Positions 14,556 to 22,249 of a DNA stretch of 36,812 nt are shown here, piece by piece (position 1 is the first letter of the stretch; every line of letters begins with the position of its first letter). The notes beneath the pieces are model-generated. The model saw only the letters and a list, made by a program, of their open reading frames with translations, searched no databases and was not told the origin of the DNA. The position numbers and the translations under genes are program-made. Location: positions 1 to 36,812 of the forward strand of contig QZIZ01000003.1 in assembly GCA_003599195.1 (NCBI GenBank), given 5' to 3'. Source of the stretch: Deltaproteobacteria bacterium. Lineage in GTDB: Bacteria > Desulfobacterota > Desulfobaccia > Desulfobaccales > 0-14-0-80-60-11.

Positions 14556-14978
14556 CTACCACTCCCCTAGGGTATCCCGGGAGAAGAGACGGTGAGAGCT
14601 GACGAAATCCGGGGATTGCCGGGCCGCAGCCGGGGGCTCGTCGCCGCTTCCGGCCAGGGTCGCCCGGCCTGCGGCCACTTGATTCAGGAAGGCCAGGGCA
14701 TCCAGGTATTTTTGCCGCCGGACTTCCGGGGCCACCCCCCGGCGGCTGTAAAGATGGTAAACGGCCAGGTCCGCGGACAGGGATTTCACCCGCTCCGGCA
14801 CTGGAGAAAAGGGGACTTGATAACGCACCCCGCAGGCCGCGTCGATTTCCGCGTCCGCCCTGGCTATTGCCTCCGCCACCACCTGGCTGTCAGGTACCTC
14901 CCCGGATTCCGCGGTCAACGCCGCCAGTTCCCCCTGGGAAATTACGGTGAGCAAGTCGTCTTGGGTGGAATAGGCCAT
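14556..14978 (-). CDS. DUF1320 / gp36-like head completion adaptor
   Basis: This is a 140-aa protein. The N-terminal MAYSTQDDLLTVISQGELAALTA, the central ARADAEIDAACGVRYQVPF and the segment RVKSLSADLAVYHLYSRRGV with KYLDALAFLNQVAAG are the typical pattern of the DUF1320 (Mu gp36) family of head-tail adaptors. This compact helical fold attaches beneath the portal. The site GGGGAGGA precedes the ATG. It lies 11 bp from the DUF1834 gene. No oddity is seen apart from the low-complexity C-terminus. Confidence 0.85.
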   Translation of the reverse strand: MAYSTQDDLLTVISQGELAALTAESGEVPDSQVVAEAIARADAEIDAACGVRYQVPFSPVPERVKSLSADLAVYHLYSRRGVAPEVRRQKYLDALAFLNQVAAGRATLAGSGDEPPAAARQSPDFVSSHRLFSRDTLGEW

Positions 14979-15011
14979 TGTATCCTCCCCGGTTGCTGAA
15001 CGTGGTTGATC

Positions 15012-15350
15012 TTAAGCCGTCACCGCGCGCTCGATACTCAGGGCCAGGTCGCCGCTCTTTTCTACGGTGGCCGGCGCGCCCGGGATGATGACCTTCAACT
15101 CCCCCACATAAGGGCCGGGAGTCCGGTCGGTATCGGTCTGCGCCAGGAATACGGAGATAATGCCCAGGGCCGCCTGGCTCAGATCAAAATCGCCGTGATT
15201 TTTCGAAAAGGCGTAGCCTTCCCCCTTAGGCGGCTTCACGGCCAGAAACAGAGTGCAGTCGCTCAGATCCACGGCCGCGCCCGTTTCATCGGTCACCGTC
15301 AGGGTGAGCTTCTTGGCTTCTCCTTGCTTGAGGTTAACGGTCTCAGCCAT
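15012..15350 (-). CDS. Small beta-rich phage structural protein
   Basis: This is a 112-aa protein (MAETVNLKQGEAKKLTLTVT). It looks like a single Ig-like beta-sandwich: KLTLTVTDETGAAVDLSDCTLFLAVK, a central loop, then PGPYVGELKVIIPGAPATVE. Such proteins are common in phage structural modules as base or decoration parts, for example similar in style to N-terminal BppU-type domains. It overlaps the preceding gene by 8 bp, an indication of translational coupling. The function is not determined. It is one of four small genes between fibre and DUF1320. Confidence 0.65.
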   Translation of the reverse strand: MAETVNLKQGEAKKLTLTVTDETGAAVDLSDCTLFLAVKPPKGEGYAFSKNHGDFDLSQAALGIISVFLAQTDTDRTPGPYVGELKVIIPGAPATVEKSGDLALSIERAVTA

Positions 15351-15630
15351 TCAGGTTCACCTTTAATCTGTTAATTCGGGGCATTACCTCCAGCCGCCGG
15401 GCCTTGACGCCCAGGGCCAATCCTTTGGGAATGCGGAAAATCCGGGCCTCCCCGAATGCCTCTGCCGACAGGATGAGCCCGACCCCTTGAATGGACACCG
15501 GACCGGGGTTGACCAGGGGGATTCCCCACGCCGCGGCGCCGGGAATATCGCCCGCTCCCTGGAGGTATTGGGGAACTGCGCCGTATAGGACTCCCGCGCC
15601 ATGGCGGTCACCTGCCCCGTATTTAGCCAT
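15343..15630 (-). CDS. Hypothetical phage-type protein, Gly/Ala-rich
   Basis: This is a 95-aa protein (MAKYGAGDRHGAGVLYGAVP) with many Gly, Ala, Tyr and Val. The first half is flexible and the second has short beta strands (ARIFRIPKGLALGVKARRLEVM). A GGAG site precedes the ATG and the gene overlaps both neighbours by 8 bp, typical of a tightly coupled late operon. I recognise no family. The coding status is supported by the overlaps, a good ribosome site and equal orientation. Confidence 0.6.
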   Translation of the reverse strand: MAKYGAGDRHGAGVLYGAVPQYLQGAGDIPGAAAWGIPLVNPGPVSIQGVGLILSAEAFGEARIFRIPKGLALGVKARRLEVMPRINRLKVNLNG

Positions 15631-15865
15631 GTTGATTCTCCGGGTTCCGGCAGCTTGCCGGGCGGCTTAATAATCGATTCAGTTCCTGCTGACAATTCTG
15701 CCGCCACTGGGATAAGAGCTGCACCTGGAAATCGATGCGGCTGATCCGCTCTTGCAGCAGCTCGCAGGTCAGGCCGTTAATCCTTTCATTTAACTGATCG
15801 ATCAGGTCCTGTTCCTCCGCAGATTTAGCCGCGCTCCCTTCGAGTTCCGCCGGCGGCAGGGTCAT
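15623..15865 (-). CDS. Small coiled-coil protein in fibre region
   Basis: This is an 80-aa protein. Residues about 15-70 are a strong heptad-type helix (EEQDLIDQLNERINGLTCELLQERISRIDFQ), i.e. a trimeric or dimeric coiled coil. It starts inside the stop of the preceding gene (ATGA overlap at 15862-15865), so it is translationally coupled. Located right after the fibre and an 85-aa gene, it may be an assembly chaperone for, or a part of, the fibre. That role is inferred. Confidence 0.6.
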   Translation of the reverse strand: MTLPPAELEGSAAKSAEEQDLIDQLNERINGLTCELLQERISRIDFQVQLLSQWRQNCQQELNRLLSRPASCRNPENQHG

Positions 15866-16119
15866 GGCGCCGGACTCCAGACCTGGATCAACAGGGGGGA
15901 TTGGGCTCCCAGGCGGGCCGCTTCCGCATCAATCCCTTGCCGCAACCGTTCATAGGCCAGGGAGACGATCTCTTCATCCGCCTTTTCCCTGGCCTCTTGC
16001 AGGGAAACCAAAGTGTCCCGGTAAAAACAGCGGCCATTGGCAGTGATGGAAAAACCGACACAATAGCCCGTGGGGGTCCCGGCGGGGTATAATTCATACC
16101 TGGCGATTTTCATTTCCAT
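15862..16119 (-). CDS. 85-aa hypothetical protein downstream of fibre
   Basis: The protein begins MEMKIARYELYPAGTPTGYC and has a beta-strand start followed by a helix (LQEAREKADEEIVSLAYERLRQ). A GGGAG site lies 9 bases before the ATG. It directly follows the fibre gene, so it may be a small fibre assembly or attachment protein. No family is recognised. Confidence 0.58.
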   Translation of the reverse strand: MEMKIARYELYPAGTPTGYCVGFSITANGRCFYRDTLVSLQEAREKADEEIVSLAYERLRQGIDAEAARLGAQSPLLIQVWSPAP

Positions 16120-16139
16120 TAGTTTTTTCTCCCGGTCGT

Positions 16140-17507
16140 TTAACTGAGGCTCAGGGAGCCGGCAACCACCGTGCCGTTGGCGGATTTGCCTTTGAACATC
16201 ACCTTGGCCGCGCCGTCGGTCTTATCGAACCACCAGGCGCACTCCCCCGCGGCCAAATCGCCGTCCGCCGGCGCGGAGTTGCGGGTATTGAAAATACCGG
16301 CCGCGCGGGCGTAGCCGGCCACATCGAGTTTTTTGCCCGGACCGGTTGTCCCGATGCCAATGTCGCCTGCACTTGTGATTGTTAACTTTGCGTTATTTTT
16401 TGTAACGCTGACATCTCCGTCGGTATCAAGTGTTGCAAAATGGAGGCTTCCTTGAGCGCTGGACCCGGTTCGTTCGAATATTATGCCACCCTTCTTGTAA
16501 CCAGCGACTGTTGTTACCTTGAAGAGCAGGCCTGCGGTGTCCCCGGCGCTTCCAGAAGCCCTGCCGATTAGCAATGAAGGGTCTGAAGCATCACTGATAT
16601 GTAATTTTCCTTCTGGCCCAGTTATGCCGATGCCGACTTTGCCTTGTTTGAGATATAAACTGTTAGCCGCTGCCCCCGCCCCTTCCATTACTAACACGTC
16701 GATTGCGCCGCCGGCCCTCAATACCGTATTTCCACTACTCCTGATGGTCGTAATGGTATTGGTGTTATCACCGAGGTACAGACCGTTTGAGCCGTCCAAA
16801 TAAACCAGATTTCTTGCCGTTCCGGAATTATCTTTTCCGGTGAGATTATAAGCGTTGTCAAGCAAGACGCTCCCGCCCGACACATGCAGCTTTGCCCCCG
16901 GACTCGCCGTCCCCACCCCGACCTTCCCCGCCGTGTCCACGGTCACCGCTTCCGGGTCGCCGTCAGAGGCCCAGAGCTTGCTGTGCTTGTGGCCGGGGTC
17001 CTGGGCGGCGGTCCATTCATCATAACGCACCGCCTCTCCGGTCCCGGAAGCCGCGGCCAAGCCGGTGACCTTGTTGTTGTCCATGGCAATATTTCCTGCC
17101 ATGGCGCCCCCGGCCAGCGGCAGCATCAGATCTACGTAAGCCTTCCGGGCTAACTGATTGGCGGTCGTGGGGTTGCTGCCGGGCCCTATGGGTATGCTCG
17201 TGAAGTTCTTTACGCCCGCGATGTTTTGGTCCCCGCTCTTGGTCACCAATCCCGCGGCCTCCGGAGTACCCGATCCCCAGGCTCCCGCGGTTTTATAAAA
17301 CACATCGCCGTCGTTGCCCCCGCTGAAGGCCCCGGCAGTGTGTTTATGACCGGGATCGATGCTGCCCGCATTCTTCAACAAATAATCCAGAGAGGTGGGC
17401 ACTGCGGAGTTGTCTATTCCTACCTTAGCTTCCAGGTTGTTTAAATGCGCGGCGACAATTTCGGTCACGCCGTCCACGGCATTGGTCAGGGTCGCGGGAA
17501 AAGCCAT
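16140..17507 (-). CDS. Beta-helical fibre protein with GHKH motifs
   Basis: This is a 455-aa fibre-like protein. DPGHKH occurs twice (residues 51-56 and 170-175), recalling the H-x-H metal-binding motifs in T4-type fibres. The middle and C-terminal part carries repeated GKVGIGTxxPGxKLHVSG-type strands (near 190-215, 290-310 and 375-395), typical of trimeric beta-helix fibres and of domains processed by, or attached to, chaperone modules. It is encoded between the capsid genes and the head-tail adaptors, so it could be a head fibre or a misplaced tail fibre. Residues about 209-382 (16360-16880) are clearly lower in GC than the rest. The site GAGAGG precedes the ATG. Confidence 0.75.
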   Translation of the reverse strand: MAFPATLTNAVDGVTEIVAAHLNNLEAKVGIDNSAVPTSLDYLLKNAGSIDPGHKHTAGAFSGGNDGDVFYKTAGAWGSGTPEAAGLVTKSGDQNIAGVKNFTSIPIGPGSNPTTANQLARKAYVDLMLPLAGGAMAGNIAMDNNKVTGLAAASGTGEAVRYDEWTAAQDPGHKHSKLWASDGDPEAVTVDTAGKVGVGTASPGAKLHVSGGSVLLDNAYNLTGKDNSGTARNLVYLDGSNGLYLGDNTNTITTIRSSGNTVLRAGGAIDVLVMEGAGAAANSLYLKQGKVGIGITGPEGKLHISDASDPSLLIGRASGSAGDTAGLLFKVTTVAGYKKGGIIFERTGSSAQGSLHFATLDTDGDVSVTKNNAKLTITSAGDIGIGTTGPGKKLDVAGYARAAGIFNTRNSAPADGDLAAGECAWWFDKTDGAAKVMFKGKSANGTVVAGSLSLS

Positions 17508-17518
17508 GGTAACCTCTC

Positions 17519-17926
17519 TTACAGCTTGAAGATCTTGTTGGCCCCGTTGTCCCAGGCCACGCTGATGTCCCCGCCGTTGGGGGTCACCGGCAGGCCCGTG
17601 GCCGTGTCGATGTAAGCGATGAGCCTGGAGGTCGCTTCCACCCCCGTATCTTGATAAAGCACCAGGGCCTCCGCGGGGTCGCCGCTCACTCCAGGAAAAG
17701 TCAGGTCATCGGCGTCGGCCACCCCGCTGCTCGCGGTTTTGCCGGTGAGCGCGGAACTGACTGCCACCCGCGCGGCCCCGGGAATATCGCTCAAGAACTG
17801 GTGGGCAGACAGGTTTACGGTATAGTCCGCGGTATCAACGAGGATTGCCTTGATGACGTGTGCATCCCAATCGATGTCGCCCGCCAGGAAACCTTCCCGG
17901 CCTTTGTCGTAAAGGGCGTTGGCCAT
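17519..17926 (-). CDS. Phage structural protein (head-region, widespread family)
   Basis: This is a 135-aa protein starting MANALYDKGREGFLAGDIDW. It contains the conserved phage motif pattern KAILVDTADY, HQFLSDIP...RVAVSSALTGKT, DADDLTFPGV, EALVLYQDTG and the C-terminal PNGGDISVAWDNGANKIFKL. Proteins of this kind are widespread in tailed phages near capsid genes, but their exact function is not known to me. The site AAGGAG immediately adjoins a CTTTGCG repeat. Confidence 0.75.
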   Translation of the reverse strand: MANALYDKGREGFLAGDIDWDAHVIKAILVDTADYTVNLSAHQFLSDIPGAARVAVSSALTGKTASSGVADADDLTFPGVSGDPAEALVLYQDTGVEATSRLIAYIDTATGLPVTPNGGDISVAWDNGANKIFKL

Positions 17927-17934
17927 ATGGTTCT

Positions 17935-18010
17935 CCTTGCGTCTTTGCGCCTTTGCGTCTTTGGTGGGGCGGGCGTCCCCGCCCGCCTCCTGCCACGCAA
18001 AGACGCAAAA
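17935..18010. repeat. Inverted octamer repeat with GGCGGGCG hairpin in its loop
   Basis: The left arm has CTTTGCG units (17935-17964). The right arm has the complement ACGCAAAG (from 17994). The loop contains the perfect hairpin GGCGGGCG/CGCCCGCC (17968-17987), so one palindrome is nested inside another. Confidence 0.88.
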
Positions 18011-18018
18011 TCCCCAAA

Positions 18019-18915
18019 CTACGTCAGTTCCGGCACCACCAGCAGGTCAGCGGTGCCCTGCCAGACGTTGGACTTGCTGCCGCCCGTAGCCGGATCGCCG
18101 ATGATGAATTGGGCCTGGAGAATCTCCCGGGCGGATTTTTCCAAAGAAGGCGGCACCACCATCAGGTTGGGTTTGATCCCCAGGGGCCGCCCTTCGGCGT
18201 TGGTGAGGCTCATCATGGCGGCCCGGGTGGCCGCGTAATTGGCGGCCTCCAGGGTCTGCTTGGAGGCGTAAGCCAACTGCCAGAGGCCGTAGGCCGCCGC
18301 GCCCCGGTAGTCCACGCCGTAGCGGTATTTCTTGCGCATGAACGCGTGTTCGTCATCCGGCCGGTCCATGCGCACCAGTTCCACCTCCCGCCGCAACTGA
18401 AAGATAAAGGGCTTGACAGCCCGGGAAGTGTCCAGCAGATACCAGGCCGTCCCGGCGCCACCGGCGTTGTTGGAAGCGGTCCCCGAGCCCAGCGGATGGT
18501 CGTTGTCGAAAAAATACTGGCCGTCGTAGCAGACGCTGGTAAAGGCGTTCTTTAACAGATCGGCGATCAGCTTTTCCGGGTGTTTCCGGGCTTCCTGGGC
18601 CAGGGCGGCGATGATGGGGTTATAAAAACCCAACTGCTCGTCCTCGATGTCGTTCCGCTCCACCTCGATGGTGGCTTCCCAGTCCTTGCTTTCGATCTGG
18701 TAGGCCTTGGGTTCCAGCGAGCTGATCTGCCGGTCTCCCAGCCATTCCCGGACCATGGGAAAATCGAGCAGGAATTTGTAGTCCATGATCCGGGTGTTGG
18801 CCGGCACGGTCATGGCCACCTTCTCGTACCAGGTCCCGGTCTCCTGGAACGCAGCGTTGAAGACCGCGGTGAACGCGGTGTACAGTCTGGCTAAAGCCTC
18901 GGCGTTGACAATCAT
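18019..18915 (-). CDS. Major capsid protein, Mu T-like
   Basis: This is a 298-aa protein. The start MIVNAEALARLYTAFTAVFNAAFQE, the segments WYEKVAMTVPANTRIMDYKFLLDFPMVREW and GDRQISSLEPKAYQIESKDWEATIEVERNDIEDEQLGFYNP, and the later YDGQYFFDNDHPLGSGTASNN fit the Mu gpT-like major head subunit family (HK97 fold). The length of about 300 aa matches. The ribosome site AGGGAG precedes the ATG. The gene lies 12 bp after the decoration gene, in the usual order protease - decoration - capsid. Confidence 0.9.
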   Translation of the reverse strand: MIVNAEALARLYTAFTAVFNAAFQETGTWYEKVAMTVPANTRIMDYKFLLDFPMVREWLGDRQISSLEPKAYQIESKDWEATIEVERNDIEDEQLGFYNPIIAALAQEARKHPEKLIADLLKNAFTSVCYDGQYFFDNDHPLGSGTASNNAGGAGTAWYLLDTSRAVKPFIFQLRREVELVRMDRPDDEHAFMRKKYRYGVDYRGAAAYGLWQLAYASKQTLEAANYAATRAAMMSLTNAEGRPLGIKPNLMVVPPSLEKSAREILQAQFIIGDPATGGSKSNVWQGTADLLVVPELT

Positions 18916-18927
18916 CCGTAATCTCCC

Positions 18928-19335
18928 TTATCTGGCGATATCGATCCAGCCCTTGGTGGCGGACCCGTACTTGACCAGCGCCCCGACTTTTACGTCATTG
19001 GTGGGGCCGGCCGCGTCGTCAAAGGTGTGGTCGTCCACCGCGTACATGGGGTCCCCCACCATGGCCTGGGTGATGCTGGCTGCGTCGAACTCGAAGACGC
19101 CCTGCCGCCTGACCCGCACAGTTTTTGCCCCATCGGCCCCGGTCGCGTTGTCCACCTGCTCCAGGGCCACGCCCGCCAGGCGGAAGCCGCTGGTGTCGGC
19201 CGCAGGCGCCGCAAAACCGCCGGCGTTGACGCACACCAGGGACCCGGCAAATATTTTCACGCTTCCCGCCACCGGGTATTCCACCTCCACGCCTTCCCGG
19301 TAGGGGGTGGCCCGGTCTTTGGTTAAGGCTGCCAT
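18928..19335 (-). CDS. Capsid decoration protein (DUF2190-like)
   Basis: This is a 135-aa protein: MAALTKDRATPYREGVEVEY, then PVAGSVKIFAGSLVCVNAGGFAAPAADTSG, RLAGVALEQVDNATGADGAKTVRVRRQGVFEFDAA and VGDPMYAVDDHTFDDAAGPTNDVKVG. This beta-barrel style is that of lambda D/DUF2190-type decoration proteins, which stabilise the capsid. It directly precedes the major capsid gene. A GGAGGTGAGG ribosome site is present. Confidence 0.82.
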   Translation of the reverse strand: MAALTKDRATPYREGVEVEYPVAGSVKIFAGSLVCVNAGGFAAPAADTSGFRLAGVALEQVDNATGADGAKTVRVRRQGVFEFDAASITQAMVGDPMYAVDDHTFDDAAGPTNDVKVGALVKYGSATKGWIDIAR

Positions 19336-19360
19336 AATTCCTCACCTCCGTTTAATGCCG

Positions 19361-19388
19361 TTTTCAGTTTTCAGTTTTCGGTTTCCAG
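19361..19388. repeat. Heptamer array (TTTTCAG type)
   Basis: Four in-phase units (TTTTCAG, TTTTCGG, TTTCCAG) lie in the 300-bp gap between the protease and decoration genes. Confidence 0.87.
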
Positions 19389-19451
19389 TAAACCTGGCCG
19401 ACTCAAAATGGCGCATGAAACGGGTTTTAAAACGACCTCTGCTTCAAAAAG

Positions 19452-19595
19452 TGGTCAGTGGCCAATGATCAGTGGCCAGTAAAAAACAATGGATACCTGG
19501 GACTTACCCCCCTCTCCCCCCGCCCACGAGCACCCTTCACCCTTGCCGTTGATTGGCGGGGGGAGAGGGCCGGGGTGAGGGGGGCTGGGCTTTTC
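19452..19595. repeat. Composite repeat copy 2
   Basis: Heptamers (19452-19479) run into an A-rich linker and a CCCTCTCCCCCC...GGGGGGAGAGGG palindrome followed by GGGGTGAGGGGG. This is the same architecture as 3298-3440. The gap 19336-19635 otherwise contains no gene. Confidence 0.88.
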
Positions 19596-19635
19596 ATGTC
19601 TTACGGGTGCGCCACAGGCCCATGAGAAACTGTGA

Positions 19636-20640
19636 TCAAAATGCCCGGCCGGTTTGGGCCTTGGCCTTGAGATACAGCTCCGGAGAAAGATTAAGGGACC
19701 TACAGAGGACAACTTCCTCCGGAACCAGGTGTCCCTGAGCATTACTCCCCTCATCCAGCAGTTGCAGTACCCTGCCGATGGGCGCCACCTGCGGGGCCCG
19801 GGCCGCAAAGGTCTGAAAGCCTTGCGCGTCCTGGCGGTAATATTCCAGGGCCCAGGCTCTTTGAGCCGGGGTGATTTTCCCGGCCTTCAGGGCCTCTTCC
19901 ACGGCCTGGCCGGAAGTCTCCGCGGCCAGGCGGGATTTGAGCCGCCGCAGTTCCTCTTCCACCTCCTTGAGCCGCTGCGAGTCGGCTTGTACGGCCTTCA
20001 CGGCGTTCAGGATTTCTAAAGCCGCGGCCTCCTCCGGCAATTTCAGGACTGCGGACAGATTTCGGAGAAATTCCAGAACCCCGGTCCATACGGCTTTGTC
20101 CTCTGCGTCCGGGGCCAATCCCAGAAATGATTTGAGTTTCTCCACTTCCTCACCTCTCGTCGCACTTCCGTCTTCGAGGGTTTCCCGAGGCGCCGCGGCC
20201 GCCTCTTTTGCCCCCGGGTCCCACTTGGCCACCAAAGGCGGCAGCCTTTTAATCGCCGGCACGTTGGTCAACCCCACCTGCATCAGGGCCAGGGGTTTCC
20301 GGGTCTCCGGGTCCAGTTGCAGCACCGGGGAAAAATAGCGGTACTCCCGGTTGCGCAAATATTCCTGGGCCTGGGAAGTCCAATCCACCCGGGCCCAGAG
20401 GCCGTCGTCGCGGTCCTCCAGGTCCTTGATCCAGCCCGCGGCTGGGGCTCGCCTGCCTTGCAGGGATTGATGCTCATAATCGATGACCAGGTCCACCCCC
20501 CGGGAGCGGAAGGCCGTAACCATCTGCGCCAGCGACTCCGGATCCACCTGCAACGGCTCCGGCCGGTCCAGCAGTTCCACCCGGCCCAGCGGCAGCAGGA
20601 GAATCCACTCGGGCAAAGCGTTGTTTTTTGGGTTTTTCAT
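19636..20640 (-). CDS. Capsid maturation protease/scaffold (Mu I-like)
   Basis: This is a 334-aa protein. The N-terminal protease region includes LLPLGRVELLDRPEPLQVD, the conserved VDLVIDYEHQSLQG and the ALMQVGLTNVPAIKRLPPLV motif of Mu gpI-like proteases. The C-terminal part (LKEVEEELRRLKSRLAAE...EALKAGKITPAQRAWALEYY) is a helical scaffold-like domain. In Mu the protease and the internal scaffold come from overlapping reading frames, and an internal scaffold start in this frame is likely. It sits 6 bp after the lipoprotein gene and before the capsid genes. It cleaves capsid and scaffold after assembly. The ribosome site is distant (GGGAG, 12 bases). Confidence 0.88.
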   Translation of the reverse strand: MKNPKNNALPEWILLLPLGRVELLDRPEPLQVDPESLAQMVTAFRSRGVDLVIDYEHQSLQGRRAPAAGWIKDLEDRDDGLWARVDWTSQAQEYLRNREYRYFSPVLQLDPETRKPLALMQVGLTNVPAIKRLPPLVAKWDPGAKEAAAAPRETLEDGSATRGEEVEKLKSFLGLAPDAEDKAVWTGVLEFLRNLSAVLKLPEEAAALEILNAVKAVQADSQRLKEVEEELRRLKSRLAAETSGQAVEEALKAGKITPAQRAWALEYYRQDAQGFQTFAARAPQVAPIGRVLQLLDEGSNAQGHLVPEEVVLCRSLNLSPELYLKAKAQTGRAF

Positions 20641-20646
20641 GTTTTA

Positions 20647-20973
20647 TTATTCTCCCGGGGCCCCTGCTGCCTTCACCCCCGCGTTCCGGGCCAACACCCG
20701 GGCTTCCTTGGCCTGCAAGGCCAACTGCTCCGTTTTCCCGGGGTCCAGACACCACTGGCGCTGGAGTTCTCCGGCCAGGAGCAGGGTAGTGTCCGCGGCC
20801 ACCACGGCCAGCCGCATCTTTTCGTCCTGCTGCCACTGCTCCGCCAACAACGGCCCGTAATAGCCCTGCACCGTCTCCAGGGAGTGCTGCACCTTCTGGA
20901 ACACCCCCGGATGCCGGCAGCACCCCCCGGCCAGGACCAGGGCCATTCCCAGGACCATCCAACTTTTCCGCAT
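20647..20973 (-). CDS. Small lipoprotein inside the head module
   Basis: This 108-aa protein begins MRKSWMVLGMALVLAGGCCR. It has a signal peptide with a lipobox-like LAGGC, making Cys18 the likely lipidated residue. The mature part is helical and polar (HSLETVQGYYGPLLAEQWQQ, DTTLLLAGELQRQW, LALQAKEARVLARNAG). Its start codon overlaps the portal stop codon by one base (TAATG at 20971-20975), indicating strong translational coupling. A secreted lipoprotein between portal and protease is unusual. It could be a superinfection-exclusion or spanin-like (Rz1) lipoprotein, or a host-adapted factor. I do not recognise the family. The frame is otherwise hidden in a longer spurious frame. Confidence 0.72.
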   Translation of the reverse strand: MRKSWMVLGMALVLAGGCCRHPGVFQKVQHSLETVQGYYGPLLAEQWQQDEKMRLAVVAADTTLLLAGELQRQWCLDPGKTEQLALQAKEARVLARNAGVKAAGAPGE

Positions 20974-22223
20974 TAATTTCCTCCTTCCCCGAGCTTTTTG
21001 TCCCCCTGGGGCCGCGGCACGCCGAAGCGCTCCGCCACCTGGCCACTCTCCAGGGGCACGCCGATTTCCTTTAAATTGCGATAGACTTCGGATAAGGTCT
21101 TGAGGTCCTCTTCCTCCGCCAGTTTGAAGCGGAACCACGGGCTGGGCCGGTCCCAGCCGAAGTTGAAGCCCACCAGGGGCCGGATCAGCTGCTCCCTGAG
21201 AGTCACCGCCAGGGTCTGGGCGTCCGCCTCCACCAGGTCCCGGCGCACCTGGGCGTGCACCCGGGCCGCGCTGTAGGTGCCGGTGGCCCCGGCGGTGTCT
21301 GTGGTCAAAGTCTGCCCCAAAACCGCCTTGGACATCTCCCGGTTGCAGAACTCCGCCAACGTCTGGTAGGGATTGGCGTTCCCGCTCAGGCGGGACGCGG
21401 CTTCCACGAATTCGATCTCCGTGGATTTGCTGATCACCCCCGCGGCGTCGGACCCCAGTCCCCGGATAGCCCGGATCAGGGCCTCCCGGTCCGCGGCCGA
21501 GGCCCCGGGGTCGTATTTTCCCAACCGCAGCGGCATGCCGAAGACCTCGTTGAACGCGGCCCAATCCTTCAACGCATAGTTTTTCAGGAGATACATCCAG
21601 CCCACCACCCGGAGCACCCCGGCTCTCGGCGCATACCCGCTCCGGGCCTTGAACCGGTGGTAGATCACCTTCCAGGGCGGCGGCTCCTCCCCCTGCCAGG
21701 GGGCATCCTTGGTGAGGAGCCGGGGCTTCAGGTCCTGGATAAAGGTCACCCTTTTCTGGGGAATCCAGCGCAGCTCCGTAACTTGCGCCCGGCCCTCCGC
21801 CACCTCCCACATAATTTCCGAGACCGCGTAGCCCTTACCGATGGCATCTAACAGGTCCAAGAACGCGCCCTCCACGTCCGGCAAGGCGTCCAGCGTTTCT
21901 TGGACGAATCCGGCGATGCGTTCGTCTTCCGAAGACCTGGAGTAGGGCAGCACTTCGTAGCCCAGGCTCAACACCGCCATCTTCCGGGTCTGGAGCAGGG
22001 AGGACAGGTGCGCGTCCTTTTCCTCCATCTCTTCGAACAGCTCCATCTGGCGGTAGACGTCCCCCATGTCCGCCAGCCGGAAGATTTCTGTAAGCCTTTC
22101 CGGAGTCAGTCCTGCGCTAGGGTAAGTGCTCCAGCGCTCCGCCAGGCTCACCGCGGCCAACTCCCGGGTCTCCGGTTTGGCCTGGGTTTTAAAAACCCTG
22201 CCGAAAATATCCTTCAGGCCCAT
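20973..22223 (-). CDS. Portal protein (Mu gp29-like, DUF935)
   Basis: This is a 416-aa protein. The motifs TPERLTEIFRLADMGDVYRQ, LFEEMEEKDAHLSSLLQTRKMAVL, WMYLLKNYALKDWAAFNEVFGMPLRLGKYDPGA and QTLTTDTAGATGTYSAARVH are the classic DUF935 portal signature. The dodecameric portal forms the DNA entry gate and docks the terminase. The length is somewhat short compared with about 500 aa in Mu, but all main motifs are present. The ribosome site AAGGA lies 6 bases upstream. It follows the terminase directly and overlaps the lipoprotein start by one base. Confidence 0.92.
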   Translation of the reverse strand: MGLKDIFGRVFKTQAKPETRELAAVSLAERWSTYPSAGLTPERLTEIFRLADMGDVYRQMELFEEMEEKDAHLSSLLQTRKMAVLSLGYEVLPYSRSSEDERIAGFVQETLDALPDVEGAFLDLLDAIGKGYAVSEIMWEVAEGRAQVTELRWIPQKRVTFIQDLKPRLLTKDAPWQGEEPPPWKVIYHRFKARSGYAPRAGVLRVVGWMYLLKNYALKDWAAFNEVFGMPLRLGKYDPGASAADREALIRAIRGLGSDAAGVISKSTEIEFVEAASRLSGNANPYQTLAEFCNREMSKAVLGQTLTTDTAGATGTYSAARVHAQVRRDLVEADAQTLAVTLREQLIRPLVGFNFGWDRPSPWFRFKLAEEEDLKTLSEVYRNLKEIGVPLESGQVAERFGVPRPQGDKKLGEGGN

Positions 22224-22249
22224 GCTTTATCCTTTTTTACTTTTTACTT

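Noticed and set aside
20974-21810. Long frame containing the lipoprotein
   Set aside because: The region upstream of 20973 is antisense-frame noise inside the portal gene. Only the part from the ATG at 20973 has a lipoprotein signal.
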